64,000 nucleotides of DNA from CAIXSC01 sp046349855 (GTDB lineage Bacteria; Planctomycetota; Planctomycetia; Pirellulales; Pirellulaceae). Position numbers and translations under genes: made by a program. The stretch spans positions 1 through 64,000 of the forward strand of contig JAXMBM010000019.1 in assembly GCA_046349855.1 (NCBI GenBank), read 5' to 3'. Positions 49,621-58,874 of the stretch are shown here, piece after piece. The notes under the pieces were generated by a model. The model was not told where the DNA came from. It saw only the letters and a program-made list of their open reading frames with translations, and did not search any database. Position 1 is the first letter of the stretch. Every line of letters starts with the position of its first letter.

Positions 49621-49659
49621 AAAGTACCAGCGGTAATACCGAGCGGTGAAACTCAACAT
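49585..49659 (-). CDS. Aromatic-rich leader peptide of aroF (24 codons)
   Basis: From ATG 49659 the minus strand encodes a 24-residue peptide ending in TGA at 49585-49587. Six of its first 13 residues are aromatic: Phe4, Tyr8, Tyr9, Trp11, Tyr12 and Phe13, all three end products of the pathway that aroF opens. The cluster Y-Y-R-W-Y-F sits immediately upstream of arm 1 of the attenuator. No good ribosome site precedes the ATG (GAGG is only two bases away), but the proposed promoter would start the RNA at or next to the ATG, allowing leaderless translation. The peptide itself probably has no other function. Confidence 0.7.
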   Translation of the reverse strand: MLSFTARYYRWYFSPAVLGAPGGC

Positions 49660-49665
49660 GGCCTC

Positions 49666-49693
49666 ATTATGTCTGCGGGCCGCCGAATTGCAA
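49666..49693 (-). promoter_or_regulatory. Candidate aroF promoter, leaderless start
   Basis: On the minus strand, TTGCAA (49688-49693) and CATAAT (49666-49671) are 16 bases apart, matching the -35 and -10 consensus at 4/6 and 5/6. Transcription would begin six or seven bases downstream, at about 49659-49660, which is the A of the leader-peptide ATG. It lies between the stop of the upstream gene (49733) and the leader. Confidence 0.5.
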
Positions 49694-49732
49694 GTTCGCC
49701 AACGGAAAACCTTCCATCGGCTGCGCTGTCCG

Positions 49733-52216
49733 TTACGGCTTGCGCGCCGAACGCGGTTCGGCGGCGCTCTTCTCCGCCGTCGCTCCGTCGACCGCTGGCG
49801 GCTGAGTTGGAGTGGACTGGGCTGGCGGTGGTTCCGCGGCGTGGGCCTCCGGGGAACCGGCCTCGGGACGGCGCTGAGCCAGCCAGCTGAAGACGCGACG
49901 CTGCTGAGGTTCAGGGAGAGCAACCAGCAGGCAACGACTGACCGGATCGAAACGCAACGAGCCGAGTCCTCCTAAGGCCCGGAAATGATTCGCTCCGATG
50001 GCATCCTGCAACTGTTCCAGCAGCGGTTGGGGATCCTGGCCATTCGCCACGAGATCGGCGAGCGGATAGGCCTCCCATTCCAGATGCCGTTCGACGGCGG
50101 CCGGAGTGGTCACTTCCACTGTCTGATCGTCGAGCGTACGGAAGGTGAGGTCGCGTGGGCCGAGGAGCCGCGTGAGGGTTTCGGCCAGTGGGACACCGTC
50201 GACCGAAAGCTTGGCCATCGCGGCTGGATTCCAGCCGGCTTCATGCACAGCCTGCCAGTCCACCACGATCGTCACTCCCGCGACCTGACCCAGGCGGGCC
50301 AGAATCTGAGTCAGACGGGTCGAGCGGTTGAAGTTGAGGCGAATGGGGGTTTCCAGAGCGGCTCGGGCGCGCCCCGGCAGAGAGGCGGGGGCGAGCAACC
50401 CGGGGGAGTATTTGCCTCGCGGCGGCAACTGCCGCGCGGCACGCAATTTGTCACACAGATACAGCAACTGAAAATGGACCGCGTCGCGGTGATCGACGAC
50501 CAGCGAAAAGCGTTCGATCTGCAGCTTGCCCTGGCCACCCGCCTCCTGCCAGCTCTCCGGTTCGATCCAATCCTGGATCCACTGGCTCAGCATTTCCAAC
50601 TGCTGGGGATCGCGAGCGGCGAGGTCCGAAACGTCGTGCGTGCGCCGACGCATTTCGGCGGCACCGGCGTGCGTGATCCGCACCTGTCCATCACTCACCA
50701 ACAGCCCCAGCTTCCAAGGCTCGAGCGCCTGGACGAGAGCGCCGCGGACGGTGGTCTGCTCCAAGTCGACACTGACTGGGGCCGTGACCGGAATCCAGCG
50801 CGAGCGGAGAGCGTCCGTGTCCAGGCTGAACGGGATCGTGCTCAGATCGCTCATCAGCTGAAGCAAGTCGGTCAGCGGCATATCCTTGATTTTCAGCTTG
50901 CCGAGTGGATCGGCGAGCCGGGCCGGCAGATCGATTTCCCGCATCCGAGGCCGCACAATCTCGGGTTCGGCCGGACCGGCGGAACCTCCTTCCCCCGGGA
51001 GCGTCGACGCTGGCTCTTCGGCCTCGGCCGGCGGTGTCGTCGCCGAAGGTTCCGGCGAGTCCCCGAACAAGCCGGCAAATCGTCCACCGACGGGCTGTGG
51101 CCCAACGACCGCCTCCCGCGGCTTCACCGGCTGCAGATCGGGCGGTCCTTCCGGTTCCGCCCGACCCGGTGCTGCGGGAGCGAGCGGCGGTGACTTCGCC
51201 GGCTGCTCGACCTTCGGGCTGTCCGCACTTGGCGGTTCCAGCGGCCCGACGGGTTGCTCCGCCGGCGCACCCGCAGCGGGCTGCGGTGCCGGTGGTACGG
51301 GGGAGTCTGGAGTGCCGGAAGCCGGACCACCGGGCACGGCTGCAGGAGCCGCCGATGACTCACCGGGCTTTGGGGCGGGAGTGGTCGCTGGTGTCCCTTC
51401 CGACTCGCCCGGATCGGTCGGGCTGCCCGAAGTGCCTTCCGCAGAGGCTGGTCCACCGGTAGCGGAGGGAGACCCGGAGGTCAGGACGGGAGTATCCCCC
51501 TGAGCGATTTCGGTCGAAGCGGGCCGGCCACCCAGCCAGGCGATCATCAGGAAGGCGCCGACGGCGAGCAGCAGTCCACTGGCAATTCCTCCCCCAATCC
51601 ACACCATCCCCGGATGTCGCGCCACCCAAGATGTGTCGGGCGCAGGCGGCGGAGCCAAGGGGGGAAGCGGGGCCTGTCCCGGAGCCGCAGGCGGAGCAGC
51701 CTCTGCACCACCGGGTGCCGGTGGAGCCGCAGGAGAGTCAGACGCAGCCACCGGCGTAACAGCCGACGGAACGGCTACCGCGACCGTTGGGACAGGCGAA
51801 GCTACCGCGGGAACAGGGGACGCTGCCGGCGTGGGAACGGCCGTCGGCATGGGAACGGGGGGCGCGGCGGTCTCGGGGGCGGGCGCGAGCCAGTCTTCGT
51901 CGAAGGGGGTGACCGGGGCGACGGTCGAGCCCGGTGGTCGAGTGGCGGCGACCGACGCGGAAACGGATGCCGGTGGAACGGTGTCCTGGGGTTCCCTGGC
52001 CGACGAAACCGGGGGAACGGCGGCGGCCGGACCGGTTCGAGGGACCGCTGGGGGGGACGGAGCCGGTGCCGCGGGTGCGGACGAATCGGCACTCGGAGCT
52101 TCCACCAGGACCATGCTGCCGCACTTGGGGCAGGCCAGAATCTGGCCCACCGCCGACAGATCGCGCACCTTGAGCCGAGCGCGACAGGTTGTACAGGCAA
52201 TTGAGAATCCGGACAC
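49733..52216 (-). CDS. Zinc-ribbon, single-span membrane protein with STN-like C-terminal domain
   Basis: The 827-residue product begins with a zinc ribbon (Cys8, Cys11, Cys29, Cys32 in IACTTCRARLK...LACPKCGSMV). A Pro/Ala/Val-rich linker, a membrane helix (203-227, GMVWIGGGIASGLLLAVGAF) and a second Pro/Gly/Ala-rich linker follow. The C-terminal 400 residues include LKIKDMPLTDLLQLMSDLST and TTVRGALVQALEPWKLGLLV, then a second LTQILARLGQVAGVTIVVDW. These resemble the secretin/TonB short N-terminal (STN) fold and would lie in the periplasm. GTG 52216 is preferred over the upstream GTG 52255 because GAGGG is six bases away. Function unknown; it pairs with the kinase-like gene upstream. Confidence 0.65.
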   Translation of the reverse strand: MSGFSIACTTCRARLKVRDLSAVGQILACPKCGSMVLVEAPSADSSAPAAPAPSPPAVPRTGPAAAVPPVSSAREPQDTVPPASVSASVAATRPPGSTVAPVTPFDEDWLAPAPETAAPPVPMPTAVPTPAASPVPAVASPVPTVAVAVPSAVTPVAASDSPAAPPAPGGAEAAPPAAPGQAPLPPLAPPPAPDTSWVARHPGMVWIGGGIASGLLLAVGAFLMIAWLGGRPASTEIAQGDTPVLTSGSPSATGGPASAEGTSGSPTDPGESEGTPATTPAPKPGESSAAPAAVPGGPASGTPDSPVPPAPQPAAGAPAEQPVGPLEPPSADSPKVEQPAKSPPLAPAAPGRAEPEGPPDLQPVKPREAVVGPQPVGGRFAGLFGDSPEPSATTPPAEAEEPASTLPGEGGSAGPAEPEIVRPRMREIDLPARLADPLGKLKIKDMPLTDLLQLMSDLSTIPFSLDTDALRSRWIPVTAPVSVDLEQTTVRGALVQALEPWKLGLLVSDGQVRITHAGAAEMRRRTHDVSDLAARDPQQLEMLSQWIQDWIEPESWQEAGGQGKLQIERFSLVVDHRDAVHFQLLYLCDKLRAARQLPPRGKYSPGLLAPASLPGRARAALETPIRLNFNRSTRLTQILARLGQVAGVTIVVDWQAVHEAGWNPAAMAKLSVDGVPLAETLTRLLGPRDLTFRTLDDQTVEVTTPAAVERHLEWEAYPLADLVANGQDPQPLLEQLQDAIGANHFRALGGLGSLRFDPVSRCLLVALPEPQQRRVFSWLAQRRPEAGSPEAHAAEPPPAQSTPTQPPAVDGATAEKSAAEPRSARKP

Positions 52217-52381
52217 GTCAGCCCTCGCGATCGAGTCCGCCAGGAGAAGCGCCACCGCGGAATTCTACCACTGCTCTCCCCTTCCCGGCCAATATTTCCT
52301 GGGCACGGCATCCGAGCGAACGGCTGGCCCGGTGGCTGGTATATCCCGCCAGCGGTCAGCCCGGCCGAGGGGCTCCCGCAA

Positions 52382-55300
52382 TTACTTCTTCAGCTGGAAC
52401 GGCGGCGGCAGTTTATAGCCTTTTTGTTCGGAAACCTGCCGCGTGGTGATCAGCACGATCTGCTTATTCGGATCATCCGGATCCTTCTCCACGACCCACA
52501 GCAGCTTCTGGTCCTTTTCCGAGGGTTCTTTGACGGTGGTCACCGGATTGGCTTTCATCACCATCGCCGTGAGGATTTCCGCCAGCGACTTGTCCCGCTG
52601 CGCGAAGTCGCGGACGGTCTGGTTGCGCGTGATGCCATCCAGCCGCAGGTCCTCGCCGGCGATCTTGATCTTGAATTCAAAGGGGAGTCCCTTGAGCGCT
52701 TCGTTCACATCCTTGGCGATATCCAACAATGCCAGTTCGAGCGATTGGGCTTCAAAGGCGACCGTGGTCTTGTAGTTTGCCAGGATGTCGTCGACCGTCA
52801 TCTTGGCCGGCGTCAGGCCCCCCGCACTGCCCGCCATCGGTCCCGGTTTGGCCGCGACGGCGGTGGCAGCTACCCCGGGATTCGACATCAGAATCATTTC
52901 CGAACCAAACACCAGATTGTGGGCGGCCGGCAGGGGGAGCACGGCGTTGATGGTGGCCGTGTCTTCTTCGACTCCCACGCGTGTCTTGGCATGCAGGAAA
53001 CGGATCATGTTGGGGAACTGCAGGCGGACTCGCTCCCAGTACGAGTTGGAACCGAGTGTGGCGATGTAATCGAACGCCCGATCGGGGATCTGTTCCAGCC
53101 GATCCCGAAACTCCTTGGCCAATTGGTACCGCTCCTTCCCCAGGTTGCTCGACAAACGCAATTCGACATAGGTTGTCTGCGACATATGCAGGCTGAACAG
53201 CGCGGCCTGCAATTCGTCCCGGAGGAACCAGTCGAGCGGCTCGCGGATCTTGTGCGCTTCGCCGAAGTAAAACGTCCGGCCGTCGCGGAACAGGCTGCTG
53301 TTCAGGTAATTGGGCGCCAGCAGCAGCGTCACCTGGCGATCCTCGTCGGTCAGGCGGCGCAGCTTGTCGATTTCACGGCGCAAGGCCGGGGGCGAGCCAC
53401 CCGACTTGGCGACCGCGGCAATTTCGTCGGCTGACCCCACGACGAACAGCCGATTTCCTTCGGCGGTCGGCACGCAGTAATGCCAAGATCCCGCGCGGAA
53501 CACCTGAGCCCGCGACGCCTCGTCGCCAGGCTGCGCATTCCAGCGTCCCACCCACTCGTCCACCACCACAGGTTCCTTGACCACGACCACCAACGACGGC
53601 CGGGGGAATTCGTCACCGTTGTCGTGGAGCGTCACCGTCAAGCGTTCGACCTCACCCAACGGGCAGCCGACGATTTTCTCGAAGTCACCCACCAACGCCG
53701 CAATACCCGGCCCCAGCGCCTTCACCAGACGCGCACCTTCGGGACTGGCCAGCAGATCCGCAGGGCGCAACAGCAAGAAGAACTGTCCCCCTGGCGGTAC
53801 CCAGTGGAACTCGACGGGTTTCCCGGATGTCGGGGATTCCCACAGGCTGGCACCGTCGTCGGGTACCACGGTCTGACGAAAACCGGCCGGTGTCGTCGCG
53901 ACGTCGGTCCCTTTTTCCGCGGTGGGCGTCTTGCGCGGTGTGACGAGGGGCGAGCCGGTACGCGTTGGAGCGGTACCCGTACCTGAGGTGGTCGCCGGTG
54001 GCGTCGTCGGGCGGCCCCCGGTGGCGGCCGGTGTCGTGCCGGTCGAGCCGGGGGTCCCGGCCACCGCCGTCGGCCCTGGCTGACCGGTTGGCGAGGTAGC
54101 CCCCGATTCCGAGTCATCGGAACGCATCATCAGGATCAGGATCGCCAGCGCTGCCAGGGCCACGCCTCCCCCGGCCCCAGCCCAGACGAGTGGATTCACG
54201 GGCTGGCGTTGACCGCTGGCCGAACGAGCTGCCAAGACACTGCTGCCGCTGGCCCCAGGCGCGACCGGCGGAGCCATTCCCGGAGGCGCAGCGGGAACCG
54301 GCACGGGCGCAGGCACGGGACGTTGGGGGGACGCGGCGCGGGCAGGAGTGGCCGTTCCCGGAGGTGCTGACGAGGTCGCCGCTGAGGTCGCGGGGGAAGT
54401 CGGGGACGGAGTGCGACTCGCCGCACCCGACGGCTTACCTGATGGCGTTCGTCCCTCCGCGTGCGCTGCTGCCTTCCCCGCAGGTGCTGCCGCGGCGGGG
54501 GACGAACTGGTCGGAGGGGAAGCCGAAGTGGCGGCGTGTGCCGAGGCGGGAGGGGAACCGGCACGAGGCGCGCCGGCGGCCGTCGCCCCAGGTCCCGCGG
54601 CTGGTGGCGCCGTGACGGGAGAAGCGACCATGGCCGGCGGAGAGGCGGCTGCGGGAGTTGCCATAGCCGGCGCCTGGGCCGGAGGCGCCGGAGCGGAGGG
54701 GGAAGCCGTCGTAGCGACCGGCGACGCGCCCGGGCTGGCCAGCGCCGGGCTGACGCGCCCCAAGCCGCGCTGTTGGAGAAACTGTTCGTACCCCGGCAAG
54801 GTCGGGGCCACGGCCACCTGATGGACATTCAGCCGATGGGGATCGCAGTAGGGCGCCAGCTGGTCGGCAACCAGTTGTGCGGCCGGGAACCGGACGGCCG
54901 GATTCTTGGCCATCATGTAGGTCACAATCTGGGCCACCGGTTCCGGCACGCCGTTGGCCGCCAGCGGCTGGATGGCGGCTGTGGCATGCCGCTGGAATTT
55001 GCTGGCCACATCGCCGCCGGCAAACGGCGGCTGGCCCGCCAGCATGTGATAGAAGCAGCAGCCGAGAGAATAGATGTCGGTCTGGGCATCCGGTGTGCGC
55101 CCCGGTTGCTGCAACTCGGGCGCGGCATAGTCGGCGCGAGCGGCGAGGCTGCCATCGGAATCCGGTGTCCCCCAGGGCCACGGACCGGGGACGGACGTGG
55201 GGTCCTGCAGGAGCCTCGCATGGCCTTGGGCGTCGAGCCAGAGGTTGACGGGGCGAACGTCGCCGTGCGGCAGCTGCCAGCGATGCAATTGGGCCAGAGC

Positions 55301-55855
55301 GAGCGCCGCGTGGCGGACAATCAGGCAGGCGTCATGTGCGTGCAGCCGCCCCGCCTGGGCGAGCCGCTGATCGAGCGACTCACCCGCCAGGTCCTCCGCC
55401 ACGAGGAACTTGAAATTCCCCAGGTCGACCACTTCAAAATAACGCTGCCAATGCGGATAGGGAGCGGTCAGCCGATGGTGCACCTGCCCCACTACGTAAG
55501 CCCACTGCTGCGGATCCTGCGTCACCGCACCGGTGATGAACTGCAGCAGTACGGGATGGTTCGTCGGTGCATGGACGGCACGAAATAACCCCTTCCAGCG
55601 CCCGGCGTCGAGGCGGTCGTACACCTTGTATTCGCCATAGAAGAACGGCCCCGACCGGCCGCCCGCCAGGACGGTCGCCTGGTACCGGCTGAGCACATTG
55701 ATCGACGTCAGCCAATCCGCCAGCGTGCGGACCGAGGTCTGGCTGAGCGGGCCTTTGGTCTGCTCGTAGCTGGCGGCCAACTGCTGGCAGTGTTCGGGAG
55801 CCAGCAGGCGACTCTCGATCGCCAGATTCCAGAAGTCATTGATCGTCACGGCCAT
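52382..55855 (-). CDS. Large membrane protein with degenerate (pseudokinase-like) Hanks kinase domain
   Basis: The 1157-residue protein has an N-terminal helical region (1-60), a kinase-fold domain (about 75-340), a long Ala/Pro/Ser-rich linker, a membrane helix (556-577) and a large C-terminal periplasmic part. Kinase landmarks are altered: the ATP Lys is replaced (HPVLLQFI, Gln105), the catalytic loop reads HGDVRPVN (197-204) rather than HRDxKPxN, and the DFG triad is DPT (218-220). APE (245-247) and DIYSLGCCFYHMLAGQPPF are kept. The C-terminus ends in an STN-like segment (MTVDDILANYKTTVAFEAQS, LAEILTAMVMKANP). It is probably a binding or scaffold protein rather than an active kinase; loss of activity is inference. 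Confidence 0.75.
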   Translation of the reverse strand: MAVTINDFWNLAIESRLLAPEHCQQLAASYEQTKGPLSQTSVRTLADWLTSINVLSRYQATVLAGGRSGPFFYGEYKVYDRLDAGRWKGLFRAVHAPTNHPVLLQFITGAVTQDPQQWAYVVGQVHHRLTAPYPHWQRYFEVVDLGNFKFLVAEDLAGESLDQRLAQAGRLHAHDACLIVRHAALALAQLHRWQLPHGDVRPVNLWLDAQGHARLLQDPTSVPGPWPWGTPDSDGSLAARADYAAPELQQPGRTPDAQTDIYSLGCCFYHMLAGQPPFAGGDVASKFQRHATAAIQPLAANGVPEPVAQIVTYMMAKNPAVRFPAAQLVADQLAPYCDPHRLNVHQVAVAPTLPGYEQFLQQRGLGRVSPALASPGASPVATTASPSAPAPPAQAPAMATPAAASPPAMVASPVTAPPAAGPGATAAGAPRAGSPPASAHAATSASPPTSSSPAAAAPAGKAAAHAEGRTPSGKPSGAASRTPSPTSPATSAATSSAPPGTATPARAASPQRPVPAPVPVPAAPPGMAPPVAPGASGSSVLAARSASGQRQPVNPLVWAGAGGGVALAALAILILMMRSDDSESGATSPTGQPGPTAVAGTPGSTGTTPAATGGRPTTPPATTSGTGTAPTRTGSPLVTPRKTPTAEKGTDVATTPAGFRQTVVPDDGASLWESPTSGKPVEFHWVPPGGQFFLLLRPADLLASPEGARLVKALGPGIAALVGDFEKIVGCPLGEVERLTVTLHDNGDEFPRPSLVVVVKEPVVVDEWVGRWNAQPGDEASRAQVFRAGSWHYCVPTAEGNRLFVVGSADEIAAVAKSGGSPPALRREIDKLRRLTDEDRQVTLLLAPNYLNSSLFRDGRTFYFGEAHKIREPLDWFLRDELQAALFSLHMSQTTYVELRLSSNLGKERYQLAKEFRDRLEQIPDRAFDYIATLGSNSYWERVRLQFPNMIRFLHAKTRVGVEEDTATINAVLPLPAAHNLVFGSEMILMSNPGVAATAVAAKPGPMAGSAGGLTPAKMTVDDILANYKTTVAFEAQSLELALLDIAKDVNEALKGLPFEFKIKIAGEDLRLDGITRNQTVRDFAQRDKSLAEILTAMVMKANPVTTVKEPSEKDQKLLWVVEKDPDDPNKQIVLITTRQVSEQKGYKLPPPFQLKK

Positions 55856-56043
55856 GTTTGACTTCCCCTACGCCGCCAGTTGCCGGGAGCGACATCCCGG
55901 GACTGCCGGCCGTTGCCTTGTCCCTGATCCAGGCTTCAGCGTACCGTACCGCGGCAAGGAGCGGAAATGCCGGGCTCGCGTAACCCCGTGGTTCGCGGGC
56001 GTCCCCCCTGCTCTTCCCCACCGGACGTTCCCCTGGGGAGATT

Positions 56044-57111
56044 CTACGCCATGTCCGCAGTTCGGGTGGCGGGACGCGCGGCGGCAACCTGTCGAATCGC
56101 CTGAGCGGCAGCCTGGCAGTCGGCGGCCGATACGTCGAGATGGGTCACCAGGCGGATCTGGTGGGGGCCGATCGCCAGCGCCGCCACCCCCTGCTCCTGC
56201 AAGCCGGCGATGAAGTCGGCTGCGGTGCCCCAGGTTTCCGCAACGTGGAAGATCACGATGTTCGTGTCGGCTCCCGCGGGCGGCAGTCGGAGAGCCGGAG
56301 TTTCGCGAATGGCCTGGACCAGCAACTGGGCGTGGGCGTGGTCTTCGACCAGCCGATCACGATGATGCTCCAGTGCATACAGGGCAGCCGCCGCCAGCAC
56401 GCCGGCCTGCCGCATGCCTCCGCCAAACAGTTTCCGATGCCGGCGCGCTTCGCGAATCGCGTCGCGCGGTCCCGCCAGCGCCGATCCGACGGGGGCCCCC
56501 AATCCTTTGCTGAAGCAGACACTGACCGTATCGAAATGGGAACTCCAGCGGTCGGCGGCGATGCCGGTGGCCGCGACGGCGTTGAACAGCCGCGCTCCGT
56601 CGAGATGGGTGGCCAGACCCTGTCCGCGAGCCCACCGGCAGATCTGCTCGACGTATTCATACGGTTGCACTCGGCCGGCCCCGCGATTGTGCGTGTTTTC
56701 CAGCGCCACGAGGCGAGTGCGCACGAGGTGGTCGTTGGAGGGGCGAATTATCCCGGTCAGCTGCTCGGGGCGAAGCACACCTCCCTCGCCTTCGACCGTG
56801 CGGGCCACGAGTCCACTGAGTTGTGCGAAGGCTCCTTGTTCATAGTTGTAGATGTGGCAGCCGGCTTCGCAGATGAACTCGTCCCCCGGACGGCAGTGAA
56901 GTCGCAAGCCAATCTGATTCGTCATCGTGCCGGACGGCATGAAGATGGCATCTTCCTTGCCCAGCAATTCGGCCGTGCGTTGCTGCAGCCGCTCGCAGGT
57001 CGGGTCCCGTTCGATCACGTCATCTCCCACTTCGGCAGCGGCCATGGCGCGGAGCATCGCGGGACCGGGACGGGTTACGGTGTCGCTGCGGAGATCGATC
57101 AGGCGCGTCAT
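56044..57111 (-). CDS. ltaE: Low-specificity threonine aldolase
   Basis: The 355-residue PLP enzyme splits L-threonine or L-allo-threonine into glycine and acetaldehyde. It starts MTRLIDLRSDTVTRPGPAML, with VGDDVIERDPTCERLQ, FMPSGTMTNQ, the cofactor-stacking His86 in CEAGCHIYNYEQG, HLDGARLFNA (Asp171) and the PLP-binding Lys202 in VSVCFSKGLGAPVGS. All key residues are present and the length is normal. A 190-base gap separates it from the pseudokinase gene downstream. Confidence 0.93.
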   Translation of the reverse strand: MTRLIDLRSDTVTRPGPAMLRAMAAAEVGDDVIERDPTCERLQQRTAELLGKEDAIFMPSGTMTNQIGLRLHCRPGDEFICEAGCHIYNYEQGAFAQLSGLVARTVEGEGGVLRPEQLTGIIRPSNDHLVRTRLVALENTHNRGAGRVQPYEYVEQICRWARGQGLATHLDGARLFNAVAATGIAADRWSSHFDTVSVCFSKGLGAPVGSALAGPRDAIREARRHRKLFGGGMRQAGVLAAAALYALEHHRDRLVEDHAHAQLLVQAIRETPALRLPPAGADTNIVIFHVAETWGTAADFIAGLQEQGVAALAIGPHQIRLVTHLDVSAADCQAAAQAIRQVAAARPATRTADMA

Positions 57112-57427
57112 GTCGGCGGACTCAGCTTTCTGCGCGAGGTTCCAGGAAGCGGTAACTCGAGCCCGTTCACGACAGGCCCGGGTGACTTTCCTACCACCAC
57201 GCCGAGCCGCTCGCCAGCCGGCTGCGCTCGACTTGCTCTGCGGGCCCCTCAGACCGCCCCGGCCGAACGTACCCGCCCGCCCGCCTGCCCTCCCACGCCG
57301 GCCAGCCCGTGCCCGAATGCTTGCAATCGCCCGGCGCGCGGCTTATAGACACGCTTTTCACCGCGTTGTTCCCTCACGTCGGCCCTCGGCGGCCGGCCCA
57401 CCTCCCTTCTTCCCCGGAGCCCTGCAG

Positions 57428-58753
57428 ATGCAACGGCGGACATTTCTCGGTGCGGCGACGTTGACGGCCGGTCTGGCGGTACATGGCGGCGGTGTGGCCG
57501 CAGCGCGGGCTCCCGGTCCCAATGACAAGATCACGATCTGCGCCATGGGACTGCGGGGCCGCGGCGGGAGCGTGCTCAGCACATTCGCAGCGCAGCCCGA
57601 CGTGACCGTCAAGTACGTCTGCGATATCGACGAGAGCGTGCTGCAGGCGCGTGCCACGCAGGTCGCGGACCGCCAGGGGAAGAAGCCCGAAACGATCAAG
57701 GATTATCGCCGAGCGCTCGAGGATCGCGGCGTCGATGCGCTGGTGATCGGGACCCCCGATCATTGGCATGCGCTGCCGACCATCCATGCCTGCCAGGCGG
57801 GACGCGACGTCTATGTCGAAAAGCCGGACGGCCATAACCTGATCGAAGGACGCACGATGGTGGCCGCGATGAAGAAACATGGTCGAGTCGTGCAGTTGGG
57901 AACACAGGCACGCAGCGGACCGCATCTGCTCAGCGCCATGGAATACCTGCGGACGGGGCAACTCGGCAAAGTCCGGTTCGCCAAGGCCTGGGAGAGTTCT
58001 CGGCAGGGGGCAATCGGCAAACCGGCCGATAGTCCGCCACCGGCCGGCATCGACTACGACCTGTGGCTCGGCCCCGCTCCTCAACGCCCCTTCAATCGAG
58101 CCCGCTTCCATGGCAGCTGGCGCTGGTTCTTCGACTACGGAACCGGCGACCTCGGTAACGACGGCGTCCATCGCCTCGACATTGCCCGCTGGGCCCTGGA
58201 GACGGCCGTGGCAGCGCAGCGGGAACCCGCCCCTGGCATGCCCACACGCGTCTCGGCCCTGGGAGGAAAATACTACTTCGACGATGCGCAGGAATGGCCC
58301 GACACGCTGATGGTGACCTACGACTTCGCGGCCGGTTATCTGCTGACCTACGAAATGCGGATCTGGAGCAGTTATCCGCTGCACGAGGAAAGCGAAGGAG
58401 CCGCCGTCTACGGCGACCAGGGCTCGCTCGTGATCGGCAACAGTCGCTGGCGAGCGTTCGACGCCAAGGGAAAACTGATCCAGGAACAGACCGGTTCGTA
58501 CAACGACGTGGGGCATGCGCGGAACTTTCTGGAATGCGTCCGTTCACGCGCTAAACCGGCCGCCGATCTGGAAACGGTCGGCCATCCGTCCAGCGTGCTG
58601 TGTCACCTGGGAAATGCCGCCTGGCGCGCCGGTCGCACGCTCCGCTTCGATGCCGCCAACTACCGTTTCCTCGACGATCCGGCGGCAGACCAGTACCTGA
58701 CACGTCCCGAGTACCGACGCCCCTGGGTGCTGCCCAAGCTGGAGGACGTGTGA
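57428..58753 (+). CDS. Tat-exported Gfo/Idh/MocA family oxidoreductase
   Basis: A 441-residue protein with a Tat-type signal (MQRRTFLGAATLTAGLAVHG, ending near VAAARA). The Rossmann domain follows (KITICAMGLRGRGGSVLSTF, VKYVCDIDE) with VIGTPDHWHALPTIHACQAG and the catalytic-type EKP at 131-133 (VEKPDGHN). The C-terminal domain begins WESSRQGAIGKPADSPPPAG and includes WRWFFDYGTGDLGNDGVH. Such exported NAD(P)-dependent sugar oxidoreductases are very numerous in planctomycetes and probably handle polysaccharide-derived sugars. ATG 57428 is the only start that places the twin Arg at the N-terminus. Confidence 0.92.
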   Translation: MQRRTFLGAATLTAGLAVHGGGVAAARAPGPNDKITICAMGLRGRGGSVLSTFAAQPDVTVKYVCDIDESVLQARATQVADRQGKKPETIKDYRRALEDRGVDALVIGTPDHWHALPTIHACQAGRDVYVEKPDGHNLIEGRTMVAAMKKHGRVVQLGTQARSGPHLLSAMEYLRTGQLGKVRFAKAWESSRQGAIGKPADSPPPAGIDYDLWLGPAPQRPFNRARFHGSWRWFFDYGTGDLGNDGVHRLDIARWALETAVAAQREPAPGMPTRVSALGGKYYFDDAQEWPDTLMVTYDFAAGYLLTYEMRIWSSYPLHEESEGAAVYGDQGSLVIGNSRWRAFDAKGKLIQEQTGSYNDVGHARNFLECVRSRAKPAADLETVGHPSSVLCHLGNAAWRAGRTLRFDAANYRFLDDPAADQYLTRPEYRRPWVLPKLEDV

Positions 58754-58777
58754 TTCTGTCGAGTTGGAGTGAAATAT

Positions 58778-58807
58778 TTGACATATCGGTGACGATTTAT
58801 CTATATT
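58778..58807 (+). promoter_or_regulatory. Candidate promoter of the DUF1501 gene
   Basis: A perfect -35 TTGACA (58778-58783) and a -10 TATATT (58802-58807, 5/6) are 18 bases apart in an AT-rich patch, about 68 bases before the start codon. It is among the best sigma-70-like promoters in the window. Confidence 0.55.
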
Positions 58808-58874
58808 CCCGGCCAGTGTTCTCCCCGCCTCGCAAATGCCTGCCTCAGAACGTTCGTCACAGGAGTCATGACGC

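Noticed and set aside
51633..52418. A Gly/Ala-rich plus-strand open frame
   Set aside because: It mirrors the Pro/Ala-rich linker of the minus-strand zinc-ribbon protein; low complexity only.
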